From Metallosphaera hakonensis JCM 8857 = DSM 7519 (GTDB taxonomy: Archaea > Thermoproteota > Thermoprotei_A > Sulfolobales > Sulfolobaceae), in the NCBI RefSeq assembly GCF_003201675.2, contig NZ_CP029287.2:744001-808000 (forward strand): 64,000 nucleotides of DNA, given 5' to 3'. The position numbers and the translations under genes are program-made. Below the pieces are notes generated by a model. It made no database searches and was not told the DNA's origin. It saw only the letters and a program-made list of their open reading frames with translations. Below are positions 47,523-55,991 of the stretch, one piece after another; the first letter of the stretch is position 1; the number at the start of each line of letters is the position of its first letter.

Positions 47523-48028
47523 GGACTTTTGTCATGGCACAATTTATTTATTTCCTGAAGGTCCTCTTGAGTGTTTACGTTTATTATTCTTTGGGGAAAA
47601 GGGATGTCCTGATAGTCATTGAGCCTCATTTGGTTCCATAGACTTACACCTATGAAAGATGTTTCACAAATGAGGGTACAGATTGATGCCTTGCACTGAT
47701 TCAACAAGGTTTCTATTGCTTGCCTAGATATGAAAGGAACGTCGGAAGGTAGAACAAGAGCGGGTAGTTCCACCGAGGACAGGGCTTCTATTACGTCGTT
47801 CTCATATCCCAATCCACTGGTGTATATCACTCTAGAGTGGATACTCCAGAGTTCTCTCTCAGCTGGATGCCCTTTAACTGTGGCCACATATACATTGTTG
47901 GCGAATTCCTTCGCAATCTCAACCACCCACCATATCATGGGCTTTTCACAGACCTTTAATACGGGCTTCAAGGGTGACAGTCTGGTTCCCTTGCCTCCTG
48001 CCATCACAACTGCACTGGGCAACTTCAT
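47519..48028 (-). CDS. cobY: CobY/MobA-type nucleotidyltransferase
   Basis: This 169-residue NTP transferase starts MKLPSAVVMAGGKGTRLSPL, the nucleotide loop GGKGTR. LPALVLPSDVPFIS carries the metal-binding Asp and RIINVNTQEDLQEI closes the domain. Archaeal CobY attaches GMP to adenosylcobinamide phosphate; MobA-type activity on molybdopterin is the alternative. The short form and absence of a MobA GTP-loop extension favour CobY. It is divergent from the SQR-like gene with a 62 bp gap. Confidence 0.75.
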   Translation of the reverse strand: MKLPSAVVMAGGKGTRLSPLKPVLKVCEKPMIWWVVEIAKEFANNVYVATVKGHPAERELWSIHSRVIYTSGLGYENDVIEALSSVELPALVLPSDVPFISRQAIETLLNQCKASICTLICETSFIGVSLWNQMRLNDYQDIPFPQRIINVNTQEDLQEINKLCHDKSP

Positions 48029-48090
48029 GGTTGATTGAATAAATAGAGATTAACTTAAATATTCTTTCTACAAGATAAAGTGCGATAACT

Positions 48091-49158
48091 ATGGACAGAG
48101 TTATCATTGTTGGAGGAGGAAATGGAGGGACTGTAGTGGCAAACAGGCTTAGCGGGAAAGGCTTAGACGTCACTGTAATCGAGCCTTTAGACTACCATCT
48201 TTATCAACCAGGAATGGTTGATTATGTACTGGGGGAAGAGACTGAAGAGTCTATAGTTAGGACTCTAGACTCCTTACTTCCCGTGAAAAGGATGAAGGGA
48301 AGAGTGACGAAGGTAGACGTTGAAAATCATTCAGTCTTTATGGGAGATGAAAGGGTAGAGTATGATTATCTCGTTCTAGCTCCTGGCGTAATCAGTAAAA
48401 GACTCGAGGGAAGCTATGGTTGGCATACCCTTGAAGAAGGAAAGAAGTTGAGGGAGGATGTTTCTAACTTCTCTGGTAAGTCTATTGTTGTCGGCTATTC
48501 GGGGGTTATAAAATGCCCTGCTGCCCCATTTGAGTTTTCCTTCCTATTAAAGGAAAAGTTCCCCAAAGCTCAAGTTACGCTTCTTAATCCAGTAACGAAT
48601 CCTCCTGAGATTCAAAGACCCATGGCGGAAGCCTTTGGGAAGAAGTCTAAGGAGCTTGGAATAGAGGTCAAACGTGGATTCAAAATAGCTAGAATAGACC
48701 AAGCGAGTAAGGTTATTGAGTCTGACTCAGGTGAGAAGGTATCCTATGACTTGGCTCTAATAGACCCTCCAGTGAAAGTCGGTGAGGAGTTTAAGGATTT
48801 AACCGATCAATCTGGTTTCATCCCAGTGGATAGGAGCACATTGAGGTACAGAAATTACGATAACGTCTATGTAATAGGTGACGCTAACAATATCCTGACT
48901 CCGCCGAAAACTGGATCCAAAGCCCATTACGAAGCAAAGATAGTTGCGGATAACATTATTGCAAGTGTCAAAGGTGGGGAGAGAAAGAACTATGATGGGA
49001 GTGCCATATGCGCAGTATACGCTAGTTCCAAGAAAGGATACCTGATTAGAATGAACTTTGAGAAAAGCAATATATACGGAGCTTCACCATTATTTTACGA
49101 AATGAAGAAAATGTTCACTCATATGTACTGGGCCTCATTAAGGGGATTTTTCCCTTAA
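48091..49158 (+). CDS. Sulfide:quinone oxidoreductase-like flavoprotein
   Basis: This 355-residue FAD-dependent oxidoreductase starts RVIIVGGGNGGTVVANRLSG (FAD GxGxxG). DYLVLAPGVISKRL follows, and VIKCPAAPFEFSF near residue 142 matches the Cys-containing loop of SQR proteins. NVYVIGDANN is the second FAD motif. Only one other Cys (SAICAV) is seen, so the three-Cys sulfide site is incomplete and sulfide oxidation is not certain. It may feed electrons into the quinone pool in a sulfur-oxidising organism. Confidence 0.75.
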   Translation: MDRVIIVGGGNGGTVVANRLSGKGLDVTVIEPLDYHLYQPGMVDYVLGEETEESIVRTLDSLLPVKRMKGRVTKVDVENHSVFMGDERVEYDYLVLAPGVISKRLEGSYGWHTLEEGKKLREDVSNFSGKSIVVGYSGVIKCPAAPFEFSFLLKEKFPKAQVTLLNPVTNPPEIQRPMAEAFGKKSKELGIEVKRGFKIARIDQASKVIESDSGEKVSYDLALIDPPVKVGEEFKDLTDQSGFIPVDRSTLRYRNYDNVYVIGDANNILTPPKTGSKAHYEAKIVADNIIASVKGGERKNYDGSAICAVYASSKKGYLIRMNFEKSNIYGASPLFYEMKKMFTHMYWASLRGFFP

Positions 49159-49254
49159 AGACTATGCCTAAATTGGTTCATGCATAGTGGAAATAGACCT
49201 TGTTAATTCAAATATGGTTGAGGAGTGAACGCTACGGCTCGTATTACGGGGTGT

Positions 49255-49264
49255 AGTCTAGACT
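49255..49264. promoter_or_regulatory. AGTCTAGACT palindrome (SegB-site-like)
   Basis: This perfect 10 bp palindrome lies downstream of the segB-like gene. It matches the central part of GTAGAGTCTAGACTGA, the SegB site I recall from Sulfolobus. A second perfect copy with longer arms is at 54227-54240. Confidence 0.45.
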
Positions 49265-49398
49265 CTTCGGTTACTGGATTTAAGTAGGTCCTAGGAAGGG
49301 CAATCTGATTGAATAGATCAACATAAGGGGTTTCATGAGAGGAATACAAATTAGAAATGCTTATTGAACAAGTTAATATAAACCTGAATATCTATCAG

Positions 49399-50301
49399 TT
49401 ACTTTAACAGCCCCTTCTTCCTGGAGAGCTCTTCAGCTTTAGAATAAAGGTCAGGAAATAGTTGTCTCATTCCTAATTCTAGGGCCTCCTTGGCTATCTT
49501 GCTCATTTTAAATCCAGGCTTTACATGATAGAGGTATTGAAGAACGATGTAGCTGGGATAACTCCAAACGCCAATTTTTGGATCCTTATCTAGGAAGTTT
49601 TCCATAAGATCTAGGTTCACTGAAGAGCTTTCCTGTGCGATCCCAGTCCCCACATAAGATACCGCTCTAGACTCAGGAGTTCTCACTATACCAGTAGAAT
49701 CTAGAGTAATATCTATAGTAGTCTGTGCTCCACTCTCTCCTCCCTGAACTCTACTCTCTACTCTCTGTGCTCCACTCTCTCCTCCCTGAACTCTACTCTC
49801 TACTCTCTGTGCTCCACTCTCTCCTCCCTGAACTCTACTCTCTACTCTCTGTGCTCCACTCTCTCCTCCCTGAACTCTACTCTCTACTCTCTGTGCTCCA
49901 CTCTCTCCTCCCTGAACTCTACTCTCTACTCTCTGTGCTCCACTCTCTCCTCCCTGAACTCTACTCTCTACTCTCTGTGCTCCACTCTCTCCTCCCTGAA
50001 CTCTACTCTCTACTCTCTGTGCTCCACTCTCTCCTCCCTGAACTCTACTCTCTACTCTCTGTGCTCCACTCTCTCCTCCCTGAACTCTACTCTCTACTCT
50101 CTGTGCTCCACTCTCTCCTCCCTGAACTCTACTCTCTACTCTCTGTGCTCCACTCTCTCCTCCCTGAACTCTACTCTCTACTCTCTGTGCTCCACTCTCT
50201 CCTCCCTGAACTCTACTCTCTACTCTCTGTGCTCCACTCTCTCCTCCCTGAACTCCTTCATTCTTTTTCTTCCTTTTAAGTAGAAAGTCTATCTCACTCA
50301 C
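49399..50301 (-). CDS. segB: SegB-like partition protein with 14-residue tandem repeats
   Basis: This 300-residue protein starts from GTG 50301, overlapping the segA stop by eight bases. After a basic start (EIDFLLKRKKKNEG) come about 12.7 copies of VQGGESGAQRVESR, a charged disordered-looking array (about residues 16-192), then a linker and a C-terminal ribbon-helix-helix-like domain (PSYIVLQYLYHVKPGFKMSK and KIAKEALELGMRQLF). SegB proteins I know of are about 110 residues, so this one is nearly tripled by the array. The gene pair and the RHH-like end support SegB; the identification rests on context. The ORF also reaches ATG 50340, inside segA. Confidence 0.65.
   Translation of the reverse strand: MSEIDFLLKRKKKNEGVQGGESGAQRVESRVQGGESGAQRVESRVQGGESGAQRVESRVQGGESGAQRVESRVQGGESGAQRVESRVQGGESGAQRVESRVQGGESGAQRVESRVQGGESGAQRVESRVQGGESGAQRVESRVQGGESGAQRVESRVQGGESGAQRVESRVQGGESGAQRVESRVQGGESGAQTTIDITLDSTGIVRTPESRAVSYVGTGIAQESSSVNLDLMENFLDKDPKIGVWSYPSYIVLQYLYHVKPGFKMSKIAKEALELGMRQLFPDLYSKAEELSRKKGLLK
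49724..50255. repeat. 42 bp tandem repeat, about 12.7 copies
   Basis: The array has twelve full 42 bp units and one 28-base partial unit, all identical as read. The unit encodes 14 residues, so frame is preserved. There are no spacers, which rules out CRISPR. The plus strand is also fully open through the array, simply because of the periodicity. Confidence 0.95.
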
Positions 50302-50956
50302 TAAGTGCCACCTTGGCAAGCTCCTCGTAAAGCCTTCCAACCCTAGGTCTCTTCAATTTAATTTCCTCATATCTAGACGCCGGAACCCCAAGTCTAGAGG
50401 ATTCAGAGAAGAGTTTGGATGGGGGTATTGATAACTGAACGAACTTTACGGCCTTGAGATCTAACTCCAGCGGTCTCTTGGACATGCTGGCGAACGCGAT
50501 AGCCTTCTTCTCTAGACTCTGTAACCTGGAGTCTAGGTTTCTTACAGCCTCGATAGCTAGAGGTTGAGGAGTTACGGGGGAGACGACCTTATCCGCTGAA
50601 ATCATCGAAGCCACTGCCAGTGTACCCAAATTTGGAGGTGTATCTATTACAAGGACGTCAAAGTTCTCTGCAACGCTCTTCACGGACTTTACCACATCTT
50701 CAACCTCTCCTCCAAGCTCCAGTTTTAAGAGCCCGAGATGTGCTGGAAACACCTCAATGTTGAATATGTTCACGCTTTTGTCTCCTATCCCATACTCTTT
50801 CTTATCTCTTCGTATCCCAAAGGAGAAGGAAGTTCCTCCTTCCGGGTCCATGTCTAGAAGTCCAACGTTCTTCTGCTTAGATAAGACGTAGGCTAGATTA
50901 ACAGCCGTGGTTGTTTTTCCTACTCCACCTTTCTGATTAATAACTGTCACAATCAT
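50294..50956 (-). CDS. segA: SegA/ParA-type partition ATPase
   Basis: This 220-residue Walker-type ATPase starts MIVTVINQKGGVGKTTTAVN (deviant Walker A with the signature Lys, GGVGKTT), with LLDMDPEGG for switch I and VLVIDTPPNL for Walker B. It lacks a long N-terminal DNA-binding extension, as in SegA of Sulfolobus. With SegB it would move and segregate chromosomes. A 21 bp inverted repeat lies directly upstream of the ATG. Confidence 0.88.
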   Translation of the reverse strand: MIVTVINQKGGVGKTTTAVNLAYVLSKQKNVGLLDMDPEGGTSFSFGIRRDKKEYGIGDKSVNIFNIEVFPAHLGLLKLELGGEVEDVVKSVKSVAENFDVLVIDTPPNLGTLAVASMISADKVVSPVTPQPLAIEAVRNLDSRLQSLEKKAIAFASMSKRPLELDLKAVKFVQLSIPPSKLFSESSRLGVPASRYEEIKLKRPRVGRLYEELAKVALSE

Positions 50957-50960
50957 GTCT

Positions 50961-50981
50961 AGAGTATTCCCTGAATACTCT
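50961..50981. promoter_or_regulatory. Inverted repeat upstream of segA
   Basis: AGAGTATTC and GAATACTCT are perfect 9-base arms around a 3-base spacer. The site ends five bases before ATG 50956, in the position of a leaderless promoter's start region. It is a candidate operator. Confidence 0.6.
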
Positions 50982-51105
50982 TAAAAGAAGACTAATCTCG
51001 TAATACAGGACAAAACGTATACTACCAACATTAAATTAGTTAAAATAATAAAAATAACTTTAATTACCATCATGTATATATATCTTAGGTTTAAAGTGTA
51101 TAAGC

Positions 51106-51585
51106 ATGTACCAGTTAAATAGGGGTCTGGTCAAGGCATTCTTTGAGGCAGAGTGGTTCTCCAAGATAGTTCTGGGGAGGAATCAGTATGCAGATGAGAT
51201 AGCGGCGCTCTATCTTGCTGGGGAACTTCCCTGCCCTGTGGTAGGGAGAAACATTGGGGTCGGCTTCCTTAGATTAGGTCTAGAGGCAGTGAAGTGGTTC
51301 CACCCAGCTGGATCCATTGTTATGCCCAGAGCAGGTCTTTATCGAGTTCCTAGACCAGGAAGGAAACAAATATGTGTTGGATGTGACTGGGGGATATCCA
51401 TAAGGATATCGGAAAACGGGAAGGATCTACAGGACTTACATGAGGTGAACGATTGCCCAAGGATTTACGTGAAGCCAGAATTAAGCCGAGAGTTTCTAGA
51501 GGCCATTAGAGAGAGTGGTTACAACGTAATGGAGGAAAGTCTCTCGGCTAGGAGCGATATTTTGTCTGCACTCGGCCGAAATTAG
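51106..51585 (+). CDS. Uncharacterised protein divergent from segA
   Basis: I do not recognise this 159-residue soluble protein. It starts MYQLNRGLVKAFFEAEWFSK, has a Cys-containing stretch (RKQICVGCDWGISIRIS, then NDCPRIYVKPELS) and ends GRN. CxxC plus one later Cys may bind a metal. It is transcribed away from segA from a shared 150 bp region with a TATA-like TATATATATC about 30 bases upstream, so it could be co-regulated with segAB. Confidence 0.65.
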   Translation: MYQLNRGLVKAFFEAEWFSKIVLGRNQYADEIAALYLAGELPCPVVGRNIGVGFLRLGLEAVKWFHPAGSIVMPRAGLYRVPRPGRKQICVGCDWGISIRISENGKDLQDLHEVNDCPRIYVKPELSREFLEAIRESGYNVMEESLSARSDILSALGRN

Positions 51586-51755
51586 CGATTTTCGGTTTTA
51601 ATCTAGTGTTCTCTAACCGAGATTTAAAGAAGAGCTAACAGTATATACCTGGACTTAGGTTAGTGTTTCTGATAAGTTCTTGGCTAGTGACAGAGGTGCT
51701 TAGGGTAAAACATTTAGAAATACTAGTGAAGCTCCACATGATTTCATGTCTGCTC

Positions 51756-52772
51756 TCATCTCAATTCATGGGTCTCAATACTCAGCAAATCTGCCAAATG
51801 AATTGGCCTGAATCCCTTGAAGGCTAAGGCAATAGAACAGGCTGGGTTTGTCGAGACTACTAGGTTAACTCCACTTTTCTTCACCTTTTCAGCCTTGATC
51901 TCCATGACTCTATCGGCTATTTCAGGGTGATAAATGAAGTATCCGCCGCCAGCGCCACATTCAAAGGACGGTTCGTCCATCTCCCTAACGTTTATGCCCA
52001 GCCTCTCAATCACTCTTCTTGTTGTCTTGTTGATTCCGAGGAGATTGGCGTGACATGGATCGTGCAAAGTCACCGTGAGGTTAATCTTTTCGTCCTTGAG
52101 CTCATTTAAAGCGAACTCAGAAAAGTCCTCAACTTGAAGTCCCATCTCCCTCATATGGGCAGTGCAGTTAGATGATAACGAAACGACTCTTCTTCCCCTG
52201 AACTTCTCTTTCAAACCTCTGATCAGGAACTCACTCCTGTCTTTATCCCCTTCACTATAATGTGACAGACCGCAACAACCGTTAACCACTTCAACCTTGT
52301 AACCCTTTGATTTGATAAAGTTCAGAGCCCTTTCCACTGTCTTCCTGAAGGAAATCGACATTAAACAGCCGGGAAAAAGGATCAGGTCTGGACTCTCGTC
52401 TCTATACTCTAGAGGCTTCTCCACCGAAGGGAGAAGACTGTGTACCCTTTTCAAGAGCGGGGAGTTTAGACCCTTGCTTGACCTAATTAATCTAAAGGCA
52501 ATAGATGGTTTCTCCATAATTACGTTAACGGCCTTCTTTAATGGCGCCTCTTTTCTAACGTTATGAATCAGCTTACCATACTCGACCCCACTGGGACAGG
52601 CTAGTTCGCATCTTCTACAGAACATACAGGTCTCTATTCCCTCGGATTGGACTGCGAGGCGGACAGACGTTATTCTTCCTCTGGGAGAGTGAATCTCAGA
52701 CCTCGTGACCACGTAGGTGGGACATGCCTCGAGACAGAAACCGCAGTGAACGCATGTGTCCTCTAATCCCAT
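51756..52772 (-). CDS. glcF: Glycolate oxidase iron-sulfur subunit (GlcF-like)
   Basis: This 338-residue protein has two [4Fe-4S] motifs, CVHCGFCLEACPTY and CMFCRRCELACPSG, then two CCG domains (LFPGCLMS to NGCCGLSHYSEGD and HDPCHANLLG to FECGAGGGYF). It would accept electrons from the GlcD/GlcE FAD subunits. It overlaps the end of glcD by ten bases. ATG 52772 is chosen; a TTG at 52811 adds 13 residues. Confidence 0.88.
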   Translation of the reverse strand: MGLEDTCVHCGFCLEACPTYVVTRSEIHSPRGRITSVRLAVQSEGIETCMFCRRCELACPSGVEYGKLIHNVRKEAPLKKAVNVIMEKPSIAFRLIRSSKGLNSPLLKRVHSLLPSVEKPLEYRDESPDLILFPGCLMSISFRKTVERALNFIKSKGYKVEVVNGCCGLSHYSEGDKDRSEFLIRGLKEKFRGRRVVSLSSNCTAHMREMGLQVEDFSEFALNELKDEKINLTVTLHDPCHANLLGINKTTRRVIERLGINVREMDEPSFECGAGGGYFIYHPEIADRVMEIKAEKVKKSGVNLVVSTNPACSIALAFKGFRPIHLADLLSIETHELR

Positions 52773-54145
52773 TCCCACATCCACCTCGTGATGTCTGATG
52801 TGGGTTGGCAACCCCCCAGAAGTTTACAAGGATTTAAGAGATTTGAGGGGTCGAACACGTTCTTTATCCTTCTAAAGACGGCTAATTCCTCGTCCCCGTA
52901 GTACACGTTCATGTATTTCAACTTCTCTATTCCTATGCCGTGTTCGCCGGAAGGAACTCCACCCATCTTTAAGGCTAACATCATTATCTCCGAACTCGCC
53001 TCCAAAGCCTGCTTCAAGCTCTGGGGGTTATGGGGTTCGTATGGTATGAGGGGATGAAGATTTCCATCTCCAGCGTGAAATACGTTAGCGACGAAAACGT
53101 TCTTCCTTCGGGCTATATCCTCTATTCCTGTCAAGACATCAGGAAGGGCTTTTCTTGGAACATTGCAGTCTAAGGTCAGATAGGCTGGAGCCACAACTCC
53201 CATTGCAGGAAATGCTCCTTTCCTGGCATTCCACAGCTTAGTCCCGCCATCATCTGGTGATATCCTCTCTCCTCCATTATCCCTTATGACTTCTGTCACT
53301 ATTCTTTCCTGCTCAGCCACAGCCTCTTCGCTTCCGTCTAACTCTATCAGGAGAATAGCCTCCACCTCTGGAATTCCAGCCTTATATCTACTCCTCTCAA
53401 CAACCTTGATTGTGTTCCTATCCATCATCTCCAGAGCCGACGGTATTACGCCTCTCTTAAATATTCCAACCACAGCTTCACCAGCATCCCTCACGTTATT
53501 GAATATAGCGAAGATGTTCCTCCTTGATGCGGGCTTAGGGAAAAGCCTCAATCTGGCTCTCAGAATCGTACCTAAAGTTCCCTCTGCTCCCACGAAAATG
53601 GGAAGAGATGAGGTGATGGGCCCGTACTCTACGTCCTCCACAGAGCCGTTAGGCAATAACACCCTAACGGAGACTACACTGTTGACTGTTGGCCCATACT
53701 TAACCACGTGGACCCCACCGGAGTCGTGGGATATGTTTCCTCCAATGGAGGAGACAGTGTAACTTGAGGGATCTGGAGCGTAAAAGAGAGTAGGTGGGGC
53801 GTTCTTTGAAACCATAACGTTCGCGATTCCTGGGCCTACCTCAATCTCTAAACCCTCCTGAGAATATATCCTGTTTAGTCGAGACATTCCTACTATTACC
53901 TCACCGTTGAGAGGTACCGTAGCTCCGCTTAAGCTGGTACCTGTCCCTCTCATGATAAACTTCGCTCCCTTGTTCAGGAGTAGTCTAACGACTTTGATCA
54001 CCTCCTCCTCGTTTCCAGGAAGCACCACGAATGAGGGATCCCCTTCGACTGCGGTGAAGCCGTCGTAGGCGTAGAGCTTCCTGTCGTCACCTGAGATTAC
54101 CCATCTCTCTCCAACAATTGAGACTAGTTCGTCACGGAGATTCAT
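52763..54145 (-). CDS. glcD: FAD-linked glycolate/D-lactate oxidase (GlcD-like)
   Basis: This 460-residue VAO-family flavoprotein has an N-terminal FAD domain (VLPGNEEEVIKVVRLLLNKG, then RGTGTSLSGATVPL and SSIGGNISHDSGG) and a substrate domain ending with FHAGDGNLHPLIPYEPHN and PSGEHGIGIEKL (metal and acid-binding His). The start at ATG 54145 lies 27 bases from a TATA-like CCTATAAAAC (minus-strand sense), so it is likely leaderless; ATG 54163 is an alternative. Substrate may be D-lactate or glycolate. Confidence 0.9.
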   Translation of the reverse strand: MNLRDELVSIVGERWVISGDDRKLYAYDGFTAVEGDPSFVVLPGNEEEVIKVVRLLLNKGAKFIMRGTGTSLSGATVPLNGEVIVGMSRLNRIYSQEGLEIEVGPGIANVMVSKNAPPTLFYAPDPSSYTVSSIGGNISHDSGGVHVVKYGPTVNSVVSVRVLLPNGSVEDVEYGPITSSLPIFVGAEGTLGTILRARLRLFPKPASRRNIFAIFNNVRDAGEAVVGIFKRGVIPSALEMMDRNTIKVVERSRYKAGIPEVEAILLIELDGSEEAVAEQERIVTEVIRDNGGERISPDDGGTKLWNARKGAFPAMGVVAPAYLTLDCNVPRKALPDVLTGIEDIARRKNVFVANVFHAGDGNLHPLIPYEPHNPQSLKQALEASSEIMMLALKMGGVPSGEHGIGIEKLKYMNVYYGDEELAVFRRIKNVFDPSNLLNPCKLLGGCQPTSDITRWMWEWD

Positions 54146-54176
54146 TACCTTAAATAATTCCATGAACCTATAAAAC

Positions 54177-55187
54177 ATGATGTGGATTGATCAGCTGGAG
54201 AAGATAGCCCCAGTAAGGTCTTCAGGAGAGTCTAGACTCTTCGTTGTAGAGCCAAGAAGTGAGGAGGAGTTCAGGAACGTCGTGAATTTGATTAGATCCA
54301 ACGGTCTTAAGGCTCACGTGATCGGTACAGGAGAGAACGGTATTGGAGAACCAGTTACTGCGGACGTGTACATTTCCACGAGGAGATACGTGGGAATTTC
54401 GGAAAGCTCCGATTCAGATCTATACGTCAAAGTCAAGTCTGGGACCGTTTTCCTGGATCTTTTAAAAAATCTCGAGAGAAATGGAATGTGGATACCCTTT
54501 TGGCATGAAGGGACAGTGGGTGGATTCGCATCAATTAATCGCCCGTTTCACTACAGTCTGTTTCACGGATATCCAAGGGATTGGTTGCTCGGAGCAAGGA
54601 TTGTCACGGGACTGGGTGAAGTCATAAACTCAGGAAGTAGAACGCCGAAATTTTCCTCAGGATACAAGATATGGAAGGCCATGTCTGGGGCTCTTGGAAA
54701 GCTAGGAATCTACTTGGAACACATCATCAGAGTAATCCCTAAGCCAGAGGAGATCTTCGTTGCCGAGATAGCTTCGGAGAAGGTTAACGATGCTATCATG
54801 AAGGGAGCGTCTGGAATAACGGTTTTTATGGTTGAGAAGGAACTCTGGACTGCCTGGTTCATGGGTCATTCCAGGTTCATTCGTAAGGTGTCCGAGGAGT
54901 ACAGGCAGGCGGAAATTCCTCAATGTGAGGGGGAGAGGATAACGTCCGTAATCAATAGTAGGGGAGAGGAAGCCGAGAGTGTGAGGAGGCTAAAAGCTAA
55001 ATGTATTGTCTCATTTTATGGTACTGGATACTCTAGAGTCTACAATGGAGATGAGGTTTCTGAGTTGAGGAAACAAGGCTTCAAAGTTATAGGGGAGAAA
55101 GGATGTAGAGCCGAGTGTATCCCTCAACCTTCTCAATCGTTTCTACTTCTAAAGAGGGCCTTAGACCCTGAAGGAATATTTCTTTAG
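54177..55187 (+). CDS. glcE: FAD-binding oxidoreductase subunit (GlcE-like)
   Basis: This 336-residue protein has the VAO-type FAD fold: FRNVVNLIRSNGLKAHVIGT, then GENGIG and LERNGMWIPFWHEGTVGGFA. It lacks the C-terminal half of GlcD, as in GlcE. It is divergent from glcD, with the two promoters interleaved over about 30 bases. A TATA-like CTTAAATAA near 54153 fits its ATG 54177 or 54180. Together the three genes supply a membrane-linked 2-hydroxyacid oxidase. Confidence 0.8.
   Translation: MMWIDQLEKIAPVRSSGESRLFVVEPRSEEEFRNVVNLIRSNGLKAHVIGTGENGIGEPVTADVYISTRRYVGISESSDSDLYVKVKSGTVFLDLLKNLERNGMWIPFWHEGTVGGFASINRPFHYSLFHGYPRDWLLGARIVTGLGEVINSGSRTPKFSSGYKIWKAMSGALGKLGIYLEHIIRVIPKPEEIFVAEIASEKVNDAIMKGASGITVFMVEKELWTAWFMGHSRFIRKVSEEYRQAEIPQCEGERITSVINSRGEEAESVRRLKAKCIVSFYGTGYSRVYNGDEVSELRKQGFKVIGEKGCRAECIPQPSQSFLLLKRALDPEGIFL
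54227..54240. promoter_or_regulatory. AGAGTCTAGACTCT palindrome (SegB-site-like)
   Basis: This perfect 14 bp palindrome lies inside the glcE-like coding sequence. It contains the AGAGTCTAGACT core of the SegB site I recall from Sulfolobus, and is about 3.3 kb from segA. Being in a coding region, it is not explained by promoter function. Confidence 0.4.
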
Positions 55188-55643
55188 ATCGTTTTACGGG
55201 GCTATCAGGCACAGTTGTGTATTTCACCCGAAAATGACGTTATCTACACATCTATATAGGGAAGCCTCTCGTTTTACTACATCCCAACCCTTTGTCTTCT
55301 TTGATAGCTTTGAGCAAATGTCTTTAACCATTTGAAACTTCCCTTACATAACTAGTCTAACATCACTAGGAAAAATCTCATAACTACTACAATATAATTA
55401 TTATATTTTAAATTATTAAGATAGGCATTCCATTGATTGAGTTGCTCCAATTAAGGTCCAATAATTCTCTTTATCAAGGCTCAATAACGATTTAAGTCTT
55501 TGATTACTAAGGCATGGAAAGATTCTACACTTTAGACGGTAAAAAGTAGGGTGTTTCCTCTATAAAGAGCTTATCAAAGTAGAGTGGCATTAAATGTGAA
55601 AATGGCAAATATTTATAATCCATTGTGTCAAGTATTATCTAAA
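55188..55643. other. AT-rich gap with 40 bp repeat copy 2
   Basis: The repeat at 55230-55269 is the only clear element. The remainder is AT-rich and holds the promoter of the ribbon-helix-helix gene at its right end. Confidence 0.5.
55230..55269. repeat. Dispersed 40 bp repeat, copy 2
   Basis: It matches 506-545 at 38 of 40 positions, same orientation. It lies about 40 bases beyond the glcE-like stop. Confidence 0.75.
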
Positions 55644-55958
55644 ATGAGGGTATTATCATTTAAAGTTGAAAAGGGTGTAGCAGAAGAGGCACGGGGTATA
55701 GTTGAGAGGCAGAGGACCTCTCTGTCTTCCGAGATAAGGAAGGAATTAGAAAAAATAATAAGAGAAGGGGTTCAATTCGACTCCTCGATAAAGGGTGACA
55801 AGTTAGTAATCATTACAATTAAGTTGCCGGAGGATCTTTATCAAGAGATGATCTCATTCATTGCTAAAAAGGGAATTTCGCAAAGCGAAGTATTGAGAGG
55901 AGCACTTAATTTATTCATACAGAAAAATAAACCTGAAAACGTATCTATCCAACAGTGA
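55644..55958 (+). CDS. Protein with two ribbon-helix-helix-like domains
   Basis: This 104-residue protein has two short strand-helix-helix units: MRVLSFKVEKGVAEEARGIV with TSLSSEIRKELEKIIREG, then KLVIITIKLPEDLYQEMISF with ISQSEVLRGALNLFI. The second is a clear RHH (CopG-like) domain; the first is a plausible weaker one. Two fused RHH units would give a built-in dimer that binds a dyad. ATG 55644 is chosen; GTG 55584 would add 20 unlikely residues. No toxin partner is adjacent. Confidence 0.65.
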   Translation: MRVLSFKVEKGVAEEARGIVERQRTSLSSEIRKELEKIIREGVQFDSSIKGDKLVIITIKLPEDLYQEMISFIAKKGISQSEVLRGALNLFIQKNKPENVSIQQ

Positions 55959-55991
55959 GGTCTATGAAAGCCTAGACCTTTCAGCTGGGAA

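Noticed and set aside
49724-50255. CRISPR array
   Set aside because: Units are contiguous with no variable spacers, and lie within a reading frame.
49725-50279. Plus-strand ORF rich in LHSLLPELYSLLSV repeats
   Set aside because: It is the mirror of the 42 bp array in the segB-like gene; any frame without a stop in one unit stays open through all units.
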